Shown here piece after piece: positions 54,814 to 63,819 of a DNA stretch of 64,000 nt (position 1 is the stretch's first letter; each line of letters begins with the position of its first letter). This DNA is from JARRQJ01 sp963761035 (lineage in GTDB: Bacteria > Pseudomonadota > Gammaproteobacteria > DRLM01). The stretch lies in NCBI GenBank assembly GCA_963761035.1, contig CAVXFH010000002.1, positions 372,001-436,000 of the forward strand, given 5' to 3'. The position numbers and the translations under genes were made by a program. Below the pieces are notes generated by a model. It was given only the letters and a program-made list of their open reading frames with translations, did not search any database and was not told the DNA's origin.

Positions 54814-56454
54814 ATGACCACACCGTTGGCAACCGTACTCGCTTACCACCAGCGTACCAAGCACCATTTTCAACGCTATGCCGCCGGACCGGGGGGATTG
54901 GACTGGGCGAGCCAGCCGGACCCGTTCCGCCGCTTCGCCGGCTGCGCGGTATTGGAGTTGCCCTTACTGGACCCGGAACCGCCGGCACGTTACGCGGATC
55001 TCTACCTGCCGGGAGGGATCGCGCCGCAGCCGTTGACCTTGAGCAACCTCGCCGCCGTGCTGGAACTGTCTCTCGGCATCTCCGCATGGAAACAATACGG
55101 CAGCGCCCACTGGGCGTTGCGCTGCAATCCTTCCAGCGGCAATCTTCATCCCACTGAAGCCTATATAGTGACGGCAGGCTGCCAGGGTATCGCGGATGGC
55201 GTGCATCATTACGTCAGCAGCGATCACCTCCTGGAACCGCGCTGCGGATTTACCGCAGCGGCCGGCGGCCAACCCCTGTTGCCGCCCGCCACCTTCCTGG
55301 TGGGGCTGACTTCGATCCATTGGCGCGAGGCGTGGAAATACGGCGAACGCGCCTTTCGCTACTGTCAGCACGACGTCGGCCACGCCATCGCCGCCGTGCG
55401 CTATGCCGCGGCCGTGCTGGGCTGGCGAGTACAGCTGCTCGCCGCCTGGGGCGACGCCGAAATCGGCGCCATCCTGGGTACGGATCGCGACGGGGATTTC
55501 GGTACCGCGGAACGGGAACACCCCGATCTCATGCTGCAAGTAGGCGCGGGAACAGATGCCGCCGCCGAGCTCAAACCCGACGCCCTGCTCGGCGCCGTCC
55601 GACGCGGCCATTGGCGGGGACAGGCCAACATCCTGTCACACCAACACCAGCACCAATGGCCGGTGATCGACGGCGTGGCCGCCGCCTGCGTCAAACCGCC
55701 CACCCGCGCGACAAGCCGGCAACCTCCGGCGCGGCCCGACCCCATCGTTACAACATCGCAACATAACGCCGCCGCGATCATCAAGCAACGGCGCAGCGCC
55801 CAGGCCTTCGACGGCGTCACCTCGATTTCCGCCGCCGCCTTCTATCGCATGTTGGACATGACCCTGCCGCGCGCCGCCACCGCGCCGTGGGACATCGTCG
55901 CCTGGCGTCCCCGCATCCACCTGTTGCTGTTCGTCCACCGCGTGGACGGGCTCGACCCCGGACTCTATTTCTTTTTGCGCAACAGCACCGTCGAGACCGT
56001 CGCGCGCGCGGAACTCTCAGCCGGGTTCGAATGGGCGCCCGTCTCGGGATGTCCCGAACACTTCGCGCTGTTCCGGCTGGCGAGCGTCGATGTGCGGGAC
56101 GCCGCGCGCGTGCTGTCCTGCCACCAGGACATCGCCGCCGACGGCGCGTTCAGCGCCGGGATGCTGGCCGAATACGAGACCAGCCTGGGCCGCGACCCGT
56201 GGGCTTACCGCCACCTGTTTTGGGAAGCCGGCATCCTCGGTCAAGTGCTCTATCTGGAGGCCGAAGCGGCCGGCGTACGCGGTACCGGCATCGGCTGTTA
56301 CTTCGACGACGGCGTGCACGAAGTGCTCGGCATCAAAACCCAGGCGCTGCAAAGTCTGTATCACTTTACCATCGGCGGCGCCCTTACCGACCGGCGCCTG
56401 CAAACCCTGCCGGCGTACGCCCATCTGGCGCGCGGCCAATCCGCGCGGCAATAA
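54814..56454 (+). CDS. SagB/ThcOx-family FMN dehydrogenase, tandem
   Basis: 546 aa with two nitroreductase-type halves (about 55-260 and 320-530). First half: CNPSSGNLHPTEAYIV, FRYCQHDVGHAIAAVRYAA, GDRDGDF-like loop. Second: IIKQRRSAQAFDG, LFWEAGILGQVLYLEAEAAGVRGTGIGCYFDD. SagB-type enzymes oxidise azoline rings in peptide natural products; standalone ones without a peptide cluster are common and of unknown substrate. No precursor peptide or cyclodehydratase is nearby. Confidence 0.9.
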   Translation: MTTPLATVLAYHQRTKHHFQRYAAGPGGLDWASQPDPFRRFAGCAVLELPLLDPEPPARYADLYLPGGIAPQPLTLSNLAAVLELSLGISAWKQYGSAHWALRCNPSSGNLHPTEAYIVTAGCQGIADGVHHYVSSDHLLEPRCGFTAAAGGQPLLPPATFLVGLTSIHWREAWKYGERAFRYCQHDVGHAIAAVRYAAAVLGWRVQLLAAWGDAEIGAILGTDRDGDFGTAEREHPDLMLQVGAGTDAAAELKPDALLGAVRRGHWRGQANILSHQHQHQWPVIDGVAAACVKPPTRATSRQPPARPDPIVTTSQHNAAAIIKQRRSAQAFDGVTSISAAAFYRMLDMTLPRAATAPWDIVAWRPRIHLLLFVHRVDGLDPGLYFFLRNSTVETVARAELSAGFEWAPVSGCPEHFALFRLASVDVRDAARVLSCHQDIAADGAFSAGMLAEYETSLGRDPWAYRHLFWEAGILGQVLYLEAEAAGVRGTGIGCYFDDGVHEVLGIKTQALQSLYHFTIGGALTDRRLQTLPAYAHLARGQSARQ

Positions 56455-56487
56455 ATCAACGTTCCCTCGACGCACGGGGTACAGACA

Positions 56488-57243
56488 ATGTCCGGCAGCT
56501 TACAAATCCGCTTTTATGAAGAATTAAACGATTTTCTACCGTTCGAGCAGCGCAAGATCAGTTTTCGACACCGCTTCAAACAACCGGGATCGATCAAGGA
56601 CATGATCGAAGCGTTGGGCGTTCCTCACACCGAAGTCGACCTGATCATGGTCAACGGCGAGTCGGTGGACTTCAATTATTTGGTACAGGACGGCGATCGC
56701 ATCAGTGTCTATCCCGTGTTCGAGGCATTCGACATCACGCCGGTGACGCGTATCCGACCCGCGCCCCTGCGCGTAACGCGCTTCGTGCTCGATACCCATC
56801 TCGGCCGGCTCGCCGCCTACCTGCGCCTGCTCGGTTTCGACACGCTGTATCGCAACGATTATGACGACCGGACCTTGGCGGAGATCTCCGCCAGGGAGCG
56901 CCGCATCCTGCTCACCCGCGACAAACAACTGCTCATGCGCAAACAAATCACTCACGGCCGTTACGTGCGCGCCACGCAACCGCAACGGCAGTTAGCGGAA
57001 GTAGTCGGCCGCTTCGATCTGTACAAGTCCGAGCGTCCCTTCACCCGCTGCATGCATTGCAATGGCGAAATCCGGCCGGTACCCAAACAGGAGATCGCAT
57101 CGCGCCTCTTGCCGCGCACCACGGCCCGGTACAATGAATTCCGGCAATGCGCGCAATGCAATAAGATCTATTGGAAAGGGTCCCACTACCAGCGCATGCA
57201 ACAGCTCCTTGCGGCGATCAATGAACACGGCGTCGCTACTTGA
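56488..57243 (+). CDS. Mut7-C RNase-domain protein with ubiquitin-fold N-terminus
   Basis: 251 aa. Residues 1-85 are a ThiS/MoaD-like ubiquitin fold (Mut7-C ubiquitin). Residues 90-250 are the Mut7-C PIN-type nuclease: FVLDTHLGRLAAYLRLLGFDTLY, ILLTRDKQLLMRK, then zinc ribbon CMHCNG... CAQCNKIYWKGSHYQRM. Predicted RNase. 33 bases behind the SagB-type gene, maybe cotranscribed. Confidence 0.92.
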   Translation: MSGSLQIRFYEELNDFLPFEQRKISFRHRFKQPGSIKDMIEALGVPHTEVDLIMVNGESVDFNYLVQDGDRISVYPVFEAFDITPVTRIRPAPLRVTRFVLDTHLGRLAAYLRLLGFDTLYRNDYDDRTLAEISARERRILLTRDKQLLMRKQITHGRYVRATQPQRQLAEVVGRFDLYKSERPFTRCMHCNGEIRPVPKQEIASRLLPRTTARYNEFRQCAQCNKIYWKGSHYQRMQQLLAAINEHGVAT

Positions 57244-57311
57244 AAAATGCAAGGCATCACGGGCGGCGACTCTCAGGCCTTCGCTACCCGCCCACCGTGA
57301 AAAACCGTTAC

Positions 57312-58070
57312 TTACTCCGCGTAGATCATCTTGCGCGTCATTCCGCCGTCAACCACGAAATTGGCCCCGGTGATGAAACCCGCTTCCGATGAAATCAAAT
57401 AAGCCGCCAATGCCGCGATATCGTCGGGTACGCCCACCCTGCCCGCCGGATGCTGCAGTCTATCCTGCTCGCTGTGACGGGGCATCCGCCGCACGGATTT
57501 TTTCTTCCAATCGCCGACTTCGATCCAGCCCGGACAGATACAATTTACCCGCACCCACGGACCGAGGCTCACCGCCAGCGCATGGCTCAGCGCGACGATG
57601 CCGCCCTTGGACGCCGCGTAGGCTTCGCTATTGGCCTCGGACATCAGCGCCCGTGTGGAAGCGATATTGACGATGGCACCGCCACCCGCCCGCAAGTGAG
57701 GCGCCGCATGCTTGCAGCACATGAAAGCGCCGGTCAGGTTGACGCCGATCACCGCGTTCCAATCCGCCAGCGTCACCTCGGCCAACGGCTTAAAACGGGA
57801 AATGCCGGCGTTGTTGACCAGCGCAGCGATACCGTGAAACGCACCCGCGGTCTCGTCAATTAGGCGGCGCACCTGCGTCTCGTCGGAGACATCGCAGCGA
57901 ATGAAGCGGATGCTTCCCAACTTGCCGTACTCGTCGGCCGTCTCCGCGCCGGCCTGTTCATCCGCGTCGGCGATCACCACGGTCATGCCCTTTTCCAGGA
58001 GCCGTTTTGCGATGCCCTTACCGATGCCCTGAGCGCCGCCGGTCACAACGGCGGTCTGTCGTCCGTCCAT
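57312..58070 (-). CDS. Short-chain dehydrogenase/reductase
   Basis: 252 aa. Cofactor motif TGGAQGIG, NNAG, and Ser-Tyr-x3-Lys as NIAS and YAASK. IADADE suggests NAD(H) preference (acidic residue after beta-2). Substrate unknown. Convergent with the Mut7-C gene. Confidence 0.94.
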   Translation of the reverse strand: MDGRQTAVVTGGAQGIGKGIAKRLLEKGMTVVIADADEQAGAETADEYGKLGSIRFIRCDVSDETQVRRLIDETAGAFHGIAALVNNAGISRFKPLAEVTLADWNAVIGVNLTGAFMCCKHAAPHLRAGGGAIVNIASTRALMSEANSEAYAASKGGIVALSHALAVSLGPWVRVNCICPGWIEVGDWKKKSVRRMPRHSEQDRLQHPAGRVGVPDDIAALAAYLISSEAGFITGANFVVDGGMTRKMIYAE

Positions 58071-58170
58071 CTCTCTTCCCTCCGTGGCGCAGCGCGTGTT
58101 GCATCACGCCATTGTAGCGGCAAGCACGCCGCCCGCGCATCAGGATCCGCCGCCCCGTCGAACGCGGCGC

Positions 58171-59190
58171 TTAATCGCCGCCGCCGCCGAGCGCCGCGAC
58201 CAGGGCCAGATCGCCGGGGCGCACCGAGTCCATATCGAATTTCTTCGCCGCGGCGGCCATGCGCGTCAATCCCGCCGCCAGCGCCATGGGCGGCTGGGTC
58301 TCCCCCTTTTTAACGCGGTGAAAACGCACGGGGTTGATGCGCGCCACAACATAGGCGCGCAGATAAGGCGACTTGAAACCGCGCGTCTGCAGCCCGGCGA
58401 TGACGCGCCTCACCTCACCGTCGATCTCCAGCAGGCGCGCGGCGAAGGCCTCGCGCTGGCGCAGGCTCGCCGCCAGCGTCTTATCGCTGAAGCGGTCGAG
58501 CTTTTTTAGAAAGGGACTGTAGGCGCCGCCGGCAAAGCGCGGCTGTTGTTCGTAGACGATGCCGAGGGTGAGCAGTTCGGCGGCCTCGAACTCGGCGCGA
58601 TAAGCGAGTTCCCGGCTGCGCGGCTTATGCTCGGCAAGATTGCGCGCCATGCGGATCACCTCGAGGCTGCGGTCCTTGAGGTTGTGCGCCTTCTCGGTGT
58701 TGAGCGCCAGGATGCGAAAGGCCAGTTCCTCGTCCGGCGAGATCAGGGCCGTGATCTGACGCAAGCCCAGCAGCTTGGCCGCGGCAAGACGGTGGCGGCC
58801 GTTGGGCGTCCACAGGCGGCCGTCCTGCCCGCGCACCGCGATGATCGGATCCAGAAACGAGGCCACCTCTTCGATTTTTGCCGCCAGGCGCTTGGTATGC
58901 GTCGGCGACAGATCGCGTTGAAAGGGCGTCGGCTGCACCGCGGCGATGGGCAGGGCCGCCAGCAGCAGGGGCCGACCCGAGAACGGTTCGCGATAGGCGC
59001 CGATCGCCGCGCCGCCGGCGTTCTTCACCTCCCCCGCCAGTTGCGCCACCGCCGGCGCGTCCACCGCCAGCACCGTCTCCGCCGCCATCAAGCCGCGCTT
59101 GTCCTTGCGCGGCGTCAGTCGCCTGCGGGTGCTGTCGCGCCTGCGCGCCACGTTTTTTTTCTTTTTTGTTGTCCGCTTCTTCACGGCCAT
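58171..59190 (-). CDS. ParB N-terminal-domain (Srx-fold) protein
   Basis: 339 aa. A very Lys/Arg-rich N-terminus (1-35), then a ParB/sulfiredoxin-like domain (about 80-190: TPFQRDLSPTHTKRLAAKI, WTPNGRHRLAAAKLLG, LNTEKAHNLKDRSLE). No helix-turn-helix of true ParB is evident and no parA lies near. Probably DNA-binding or nucleotide-using, not the chromosome partition protein. Confidence 0.82.
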   Translation of the reverse strand: MAVKKRTTKKKKNVARRRDSTRRRLTPRKDKRGLMAAETVLAVDAPAVAQLAGEVKNAGGAAIGAYREPFSGRPLLLAALPIAAVQPTPFQRDLSPTHTKRLAAKIEEVASFLDPIIAVRGQDGRLWTPNGRHRLAAAKLLGLRQITALISPDEELAFRILALNTEKAHNLKDRSLEVIRMARNLAEHKPRSRELAYRAEFEAAELLTLGIVYEQQPRFAGGAYSPFLKKLDRFSDKTLAASLRQREAFAARLLEIDGEVRRVIAGLQTRGFKSPYLRAYVVARINPVRFHRVKKGETQPPMALAAGLTRMAAAAKKFDMDSVRPGDLALVAALGGGGD

Positions 59191-59339
59191 GGCGGATCGC
59201 CCCCACGCTGCATTCGCACAGCCCGTATACTATCCCATCCGCCCGTCTCCTTACCCCATGGAGATACTTCGGGGGTTCGGACAATCCGCAAGGATTACCC
59301 GAACCCGTCCGAACACCGCCGTTCCGATGCGGCCGCCCA

Positions 59340-60281
59340 TCACATGATGGTCGCCAGAGCGGAGGCGATACGCTCACTCTGCTCGGGCGTGATAAGACCG
59401 TTCAGCACCTTGCCGAAACGCGGCACCTGCACCCCCGAGATGATGTATTGCCAACGATAGGCATTCAACATGGTCCGGCGGATGGCCGCCACATCCTCGC
59501 TGGTGAAAGCCCGATTGCAGTTGGCGACGAAATACTCGGCATCCTGTTTCGCCTGGACCTGGAGGATACCGTCCACCGCCGCCACCAACTCGATCAGTTC
59601 GTCCACGGCGCGGTCGCGCTGTTCGGCGCTCAGCTTCCTATCTTCCCGCACCCATTCCAACTCATCCATCACGGCATGCTGGGATTCCTCCTTCCAGTGG
59701 AAGAGAAACACGTCCTTCCACAGATCGGACAGCTGGCCGTCGGGCTCGATACTCTCCCGATAATGCACCAGGGTGAACAACTCGATGTGCAGGGTCAAAG
59801 CCAGCACCGCCCAGGTGGACTTGCCCAGCACCACCTGCGCCACCTCGTTGGGCTGGGGCAGGAAGCGATACCCCGCCGGCATCTGCTTCCCCGCCAATTT
59901 TTCCAGGCGGCGGAACAACTCCTGATGCTTGAGTTCCTCGTCGCTGAAGCGCACCAGGGCCTCCAGCGCCACTTGGTCGCCCAGAAAATGTTCGCGGCTG
60001 ACCTCGAGCACCTTGGCGCAGATGAAACGCTCCACCAGACCGAACATATTGGCATAGGTGCGCCCCTGGATTTGGCTGACGAAGCGTTTTTCCGCCTCAC
60101 TCAGAAAAGGCAGTTCGTTCACCTTGGAGAGGCCGTCGGGTAGAAACTTCTTGTCGAAGTCAAAGCCCCGCCCGCGAATCACATCGTCCTCGATATCCCA
60201 GCGAATCCGCTTGGAGACCTCGATGCAATGGGCGTAATGATCGCCGTCACGGGCATTGGTCGATATCTGTGTCGTGTCCAT
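59340..60281 (-). CDS. Ferritin-like diiron protein
   Basis: 313 aa from the ATG at 60281. Helical, with metal-type motifs EALVRFSDEELKHQ and EESQHAVMDELE (E..ExxH pairs) as in ferritin-like diiron carboxylate enzymes. The substrate is unknown. Preceded by an operator (60302-60318) shared with the tetR gene upstream. Confidence 0.78.
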   Translation of the reverse strand: MDTTQISTNARDGDHYAHCIEVSKRIRWDIEDDVIRGRGFDFDKKFLPDGLSKVNELPFLSEAEKRFVSQIQGRTYANMFGLVERFICAKVLEVSREHFLGDQVALEALVRFSDEELKHQELFRRLEKLAGKQMPAGYRFLPQPNEVAQVVLGKSTWAVLALTLHIELFTLVHYRESIEPDGQLSDLWKDVFLFHWKEESQHAVMDELEWVREDRKLSAEQRDRAVDELIELVAAVDGILQVQAKQDAEYFVANCNRAFTSEDVAAIRRTMLNAYRWQYIISGVQVPRFGKVLNGLITPEQSERIASALATIM

Positions 60282-60301
60282 ATTACAGCTCCTTTCTGTT
60301 T

Positions 60302-60318
60302 TAGACAGACCTGTCTGT
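60302..60318 (-). promoter_or_regulatory. TetR operator, copy A
   Basis: TAGACAGACCTGTCTGT, near-palindromic. It lies 21 bases before the diiron gene start. Exactly the same 17 bases occur inverted at 60965-60981. Confidence 0.75.
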
Positions 60319-60339
60319 CTTGTCAATGGGTAAAAAAAT

Positions 60340-60945
60340 TTACCCGGGGGTATCGCCGATCAAGCGACGCACCATGTTCAGGGCGTCCTCGACCGGCTGA
60401 ATCGCATGATAGAGTCCTGCCAGGGCGATGGCGCCGGTGAACGCCACCATGTATTCACTGGTCAATTCCGCGGCGTCCAGATGGCCGTACCTTTTGCTGT
60501 CCGAGGCGATCAACGCCATGGCCAGCGTCGCCACCTGCGCGCATACCTCGTCATAGACCTCTCTGCCCATTTTATGCAGCGGATGTTTCGGATCCGGAAC
60601 CTCCGCCGCCATATTGATGAAACCGCAACCGCGGAATTCGGTATCCAGCAGCCAGGGCTCCAGCGAGCGCATCACCGCAAAGAACCGCTCCCGCGGGCCG
60701 CGCGCGGCCTTGATATACTTTTCTATATGGGCGACCTCGCCCTCCCTCGCCTGTTTGAGATAGGCCAGACCTAAGTCATCCTTGCTGGGGAAATGACTAT
60801 AGAAGGTCGCCTTGGCCACGCCGGAGCGTTCGATCACCTCGTTGATCCCTGTGGCCCGGTAGCCTTGGCGATAAAACAGATCGCTCGCAACGCTCATCAT
60901 GCGCTCCCGAGGCGAACCCTTGGGTTTCTTGATCGGCTTGCTCAT
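60340..60945 (-). CDS. TetR-family repressor
   Basis: 201 aa from the ATG at 60945 (upstream in-frame ATGs exist at 60957, 60954 and 60963). N-terminal helix-turn-helix (MMSVASDLFYRQGYRATGINEVIERSGVAKATFYSHF) and a ligand-binding C-terminal part with GCGFINMAAEV. Likely represses itself and the diiron gene, since both have the same operator. Confidence 0.93.
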   Translation of the reverse strand: MSKPIKKPKGSPRERMMSVASDLFYRQGYRATGINEVIERSGVAKATFYSHFPSKDDLGLAYLKQAREGEVAHIEKYIKAARGPRERFFAVMRSLEPWLLDTEFRGCGFINMAAEVPDPKHPLHKMGREVYDEVCAQVATLAMALIASDSKRYGHLDAAELTSEYMVAFTGAIALAGLYHAIQPVEDALNMVRRLIGDTPG

Positions 60946-60964
60946 GGACGGCATCATACACAAT

Positions 60965-60981
60965 ACAGACAGGTCTGTCTA
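60965..60981 (-). promoter_or_regulatory. TetR operator, copy B
   Basis: ACAGACAGGTCTGTCTA, the exact reverse complement of copy A. It is directly before the tetR start, and could also overlap a promoter for the divergent cupin gene. Confidence 0.75.
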
Positions 60982-61130
60982 GTATTTTTTTGCTCTCGCA
61001 TGCCTCTGCATGAAAACCGGGATTGATACCTCATCCTGAGCCATCCGGGGTTTCCCATTACAGCCGGCATGACGCATTATCCCGAGATTGTCTACAATAA
61101 CGACACTACCATTAAACCGGACTTGCCAAC

Positions 61131-61418
61131 ATGGACAATGCCGTCATCAAACGAGAGTGGGCCGCCCGCGGCTACAGTTGCGGCATCTGGACGGACCCGC
61201 CGGGCCGGACCTGGCAAGACTACGTGCATGACAGCGATGAATTGCTGATGCTGATCGACGGCGAAATAGAAGTACGCATGAACGGCAAGGTCCTGCGGCC
61301 ATCAACAGGCGAAGAGATATTCATCCCCGCCAACGTAACGCATACCGTCATCAATATCGGCGCCGTGACCAATCATTGGTTTTATGGCTACAAGCGGACC
61401 CCTGCGGCCCGGGCGTAG
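61131..61418 (+). CDS. Cupin-domain protein
   Basis: 95 aa, single cupin barrel: DELLMLIDGEIEVRMNGK, GEEIFIPANVTHTVINIG. Only one His of the usual metal set is obvious (HTVINIG). Ligand unknown. 150 bases from the tetR operator. Confidence 0.88.
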   Translation: MDNAVIKREWAARGYSCGIWTDPPGRTWQDYVHDSDELLMLIDGEIEVRMNGKVLRPSTGEEIFIPANVTHTVINIGAVTNHWFYGYKRTPAARA

Positions 61419-61571
61419 CCGAGGTCTCTCCTTCACTCTCTACGCACACCGCCATATAAGGCCGGTTTCATTCGCACGCCGTGCCACCTGGGTTTGCCCG
61501 ACGGCGGGACCGCGGCCGAGTAATTTGTTATCATGAAACACATCCATCAAGCTCTAAAACGAGGGTAGTTC

Positions 61572-61814
61572 ATGTACGGTGAACATCACACAAATCTGAG
61601 CGTTGAATTCCCGGAATTCCAGGACAAGATCCACCGTCTCAAGGTATCCAGCCTGCATTTCAATAAGGTGTATGAGAAATATCAGGCAATCGACAACGAA
61701 ATCTTCCGTATCGAAGAAGAGATCGAGACGCCTTCAGACTACTATACCGAAGACCTGAAAAAGCAACGCCTCAAGCTCAGAGATGAGTTGTACGCGCTGC
61801 TGAAGTCCGCTTGA
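61572..61814 (+). CDS. YdcH-family (DUF465) small protein
   Basis: 80 aa. LSVEFPEFQDKIHRLKVSSLHFNKVYEKYQAIDNEI and LKKQRLKLRDELYALL are family landmarks. Cytoplasmic helical hairpin of unknown role. Confidence 0.93.
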   Translation: MYGEHHTNLSVEFPEFQDKIHRLKVSSLHFNKVYEKYQAIDNEIFRIEEEIETPSDYYTEDLKKQRLKLRDELYALLKSA

Positions 61815-61892
61815 TCCATTAAAGCGCCGCGGTCGCGGTTATCAGGCTAAGTCAAGCATCATTCCTCAACCTCATCGCGGTCCCGGATAAGC

Positions 61893-62306
61893 TCACAATG
61901 GCGCCGGCATCGGCCTATTGTCGAGGAGCATGAGCAACCCGCGCGCAATGCGATAGAGCACCCACAATCCCGCGGCCCAGGCAACGGCGATCGCGAAGGG
62001 AATGCCCACAAAGGTAAATGCAAGCAACAGCGCGACTATCACCCAGACTACCGCGAACCAGAAGGTCCTAATCTGCCAGCGGAAGTGGGATTCGAGATAG
62101 CCGCCCCGCGCCTCCCTGCGTTTCGCATAGTTGATGATCACCGCAATGATGGAGGGCCATCCGGTGACAAACGCCGTGACCACGAATGCCGGCGTCAATA
62201 TCCCCCCCAGCGCGCTCAGCGCATGCAGGCCATATATGATATAGGTCAGCGTCACCGGTCCATCGGCCGTATCGGGCGGTGTGTCCTGTCGCGTTTCATT
62301 TGCCAC
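61893..62306 (-). CDS. DUF4870-like membrane protein
   Basis: 137 aa, three or four helices (TLTYIIYGLHALSALGGILTPAF, PSIIAVIINYAKRREARGGYLESHFRWQIRTFW, GLWVLYRIARGLLML). Family landmarks include YLESHFRWQIRTFW. Function unknown. Confidence 0.87.
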   Translation of the reverse strand: MANETRQDTPPDTADGPVTLTYIIYGLHALSALGGILTPAFVVTAFVTGWPSIIAVIINYAKRREARGGYLESHFRWQIRTFWFAVVWVIVALLLAFTFVGIPFAIAVAWAAGLWVLYRIARGLLMLLDNRPMPAPL

Positions 62307-62795
62307 GCTATTCGCTCCTGTTCATGGTGTGATATCCCGGCAATAAAGCCTTTCAGCTCTGCCGCAATCTTTGGGAATTTTCCGCCGCTGCCCCATCGGC
62401 ATGGGATAGCCGCGGCGCCGCATTTTTCTACAGCTTTCTCGCCTTATGATACCGCCTCTGCATTTTCCCCGTGGCGAGTTGCGCCGGTGCCCGGTCCGCC
62501 AGGGAACGTTCGATGGCCGCCAACGCCTGTTGATCGAAGATGATATGCGTCAAGCCGGACCTAGTGTAATGGAGGCCGGCAATGTAGTACGTCAACCTCG
62601 GGGTAAGCCGGCAGACCTTGCAATCCTCGGCCCCCGCCCGCACCTAACGTGTCTATATGTCATTATTCTCTAAAGGGGCGCAAACCGTCCCGCAATCGCT
62701 ACGGAATAGTTTATTATTACTCCCGGCCATCCCCAGCCTGAGCTGGTTATAGTCTTGAATTCCGTCATCGCGCCCGGCATTGCCAAGAAATTCTC
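62307..62795. other. Intergenic stretch
   Basis: About 490 bases between the DUF4870 and RIO genes. A minus-strand frame at 62428-62643 is protein-like in its C-terminal half but I do not recognise it, and it has no clear ribosome-binding site. Confidence 0.35.
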
Positions 62796-63647
62796 ATGAA
62801 GACCCCAAAAAGAATCGAACCCCTCGTCGAGGACGGCCTCGTCGATGAAGTCATACGTCAGCTCATGAGCGGCAAGGAGGCCATGGTCTACGTAGTGCGC
62901 TGCGGAAAAGAAATCCGCTGCGCCAAGGTATACAAGGAGGCCAGCCAGCGCAGCTTCCGCCAGAGCGTCGATTACACCGAAGGGCGCAAGGTCAGAAACA
63001 GTCGCCGCGCCCGCGCCATGGCAAAAGGCGCCCGCTATGGGCGCATGGCGCGGGAAGAAGCCTGGCAAAGCGCGGAGGTCGACGCCTTATACCGGCTCGC
63101 CGCCGCCGGCGTGCGTGTCCCGCAACCCTACAACTTCGCCGATGGTGTGCTGCTCATGGAACTGGTGACCGGCGATGACGGCGATGTCGCCCCGCGGCTC
63201 AACGATGTGGCGCTCACCGCGGAAGAGTCCCGCGCTTATCACGGCATACTGATTAAACAGGTGGTGCGCATGCTCTGCGCCGGCATCGTCCACGGCGACT
63301 TGTCGGAATACAACGTCCTCATCGGCAGGGACGGACCCGTCATCATCGATCTGCCCCAAGCCGTCGACGCCGCCGGCAACAATCACGCCTTCGCCATACT
63401 CGAGCGCGACGTCAACAACCTGGCCGCCTACTTCGGCCGCTATGCCGCCGAGCTCCTCGCCACCGACTACGGCATGGAGATATGGACCCACTATCAGAAC
63501 GGCGAACTCCACCCGGACATCGAGTTGACCGGCCGGTTCCAGCGCAGCGAGAAAGCAGCGGATGTTAACGGCGTCATGCGGGAAATCGACGCCGCGTACA
63601 AAGAAGAAGCCGCCCGCCAACGCTATCTGCAGGAACGAGAAGAATAG
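62796..63647 (+). CDS. RIO-family serine/threonine kinase
   Basis: 283 aa. MSGKEAMVYVVRCGKEIRCAKVYKEA (ATP loop and Lys), catalytic loop VHGDLSEYNVLI, metal loop VIIDLPQAVD. RIO kinases act in ribosome maturation in eukaryotes and archaea; bacterial members are less studied. The 3' end is complete. Confidence 0.94.
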   Translation: MKTPKRIEPLVEDGLVDEVIRQLMSGKEAMVYVVRCGKEIRCAKVYKEASQRSFRQSVDYTEGRKVRNSRRARAMAKGARYGRMAREEAWQSAEVDALYRLAAAGVRVPQPYNFADGVLLMELVTGDDGDVAPRLNDVALTAEESRAYHGILIKQVVRMLCAGIVHGDLSEYNVLIGRDGPVIIDLPQAVDAAGNNHAFAILERDVNNLAAYFGRYAAELLATDYGMEIWTHYQNGELHPDIELTGRFQRSEKAADVNGVMREIDAAYKEEAARQRYLQEREE

Positions 63648-63819
63648 CCTAACAATCCAAGCGGAAATTCACGCCATCTAACAATTAATCAATGACGTTC
63701 AGCTATACCCTCATTGGCGCTTAAATCGCCCTGGCTCTAACGCAGCGGGAGCCCACGGCGACTTATTTTCCGAGTCCCACGCCATAGACCGCAACGCTCC
63801 TCAAATCCTGGGCAGGAAT

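Noticed and set aside
54814..56454. SagB-type gene as sign of a thiazole/oxazole peptide cluster
   Set aside because: No precursor peptide, cyclodehydratase or exporter beside it.
58171..59190. ParB-like protein as a plasmid or chromosome partition gene
   Set aside because: No parA, no helix-turn-helix seen, no parS-like sites noticed.
58878..60143. Plus-strand frame of 421 codons
   Set aside because: Antisense to the ParB-like and diiron genes.
62428..62643. Minus-strand frame of 71 codons
   Set aside because: Looks partly protein-like but no known family, no good start; left as intergenic.
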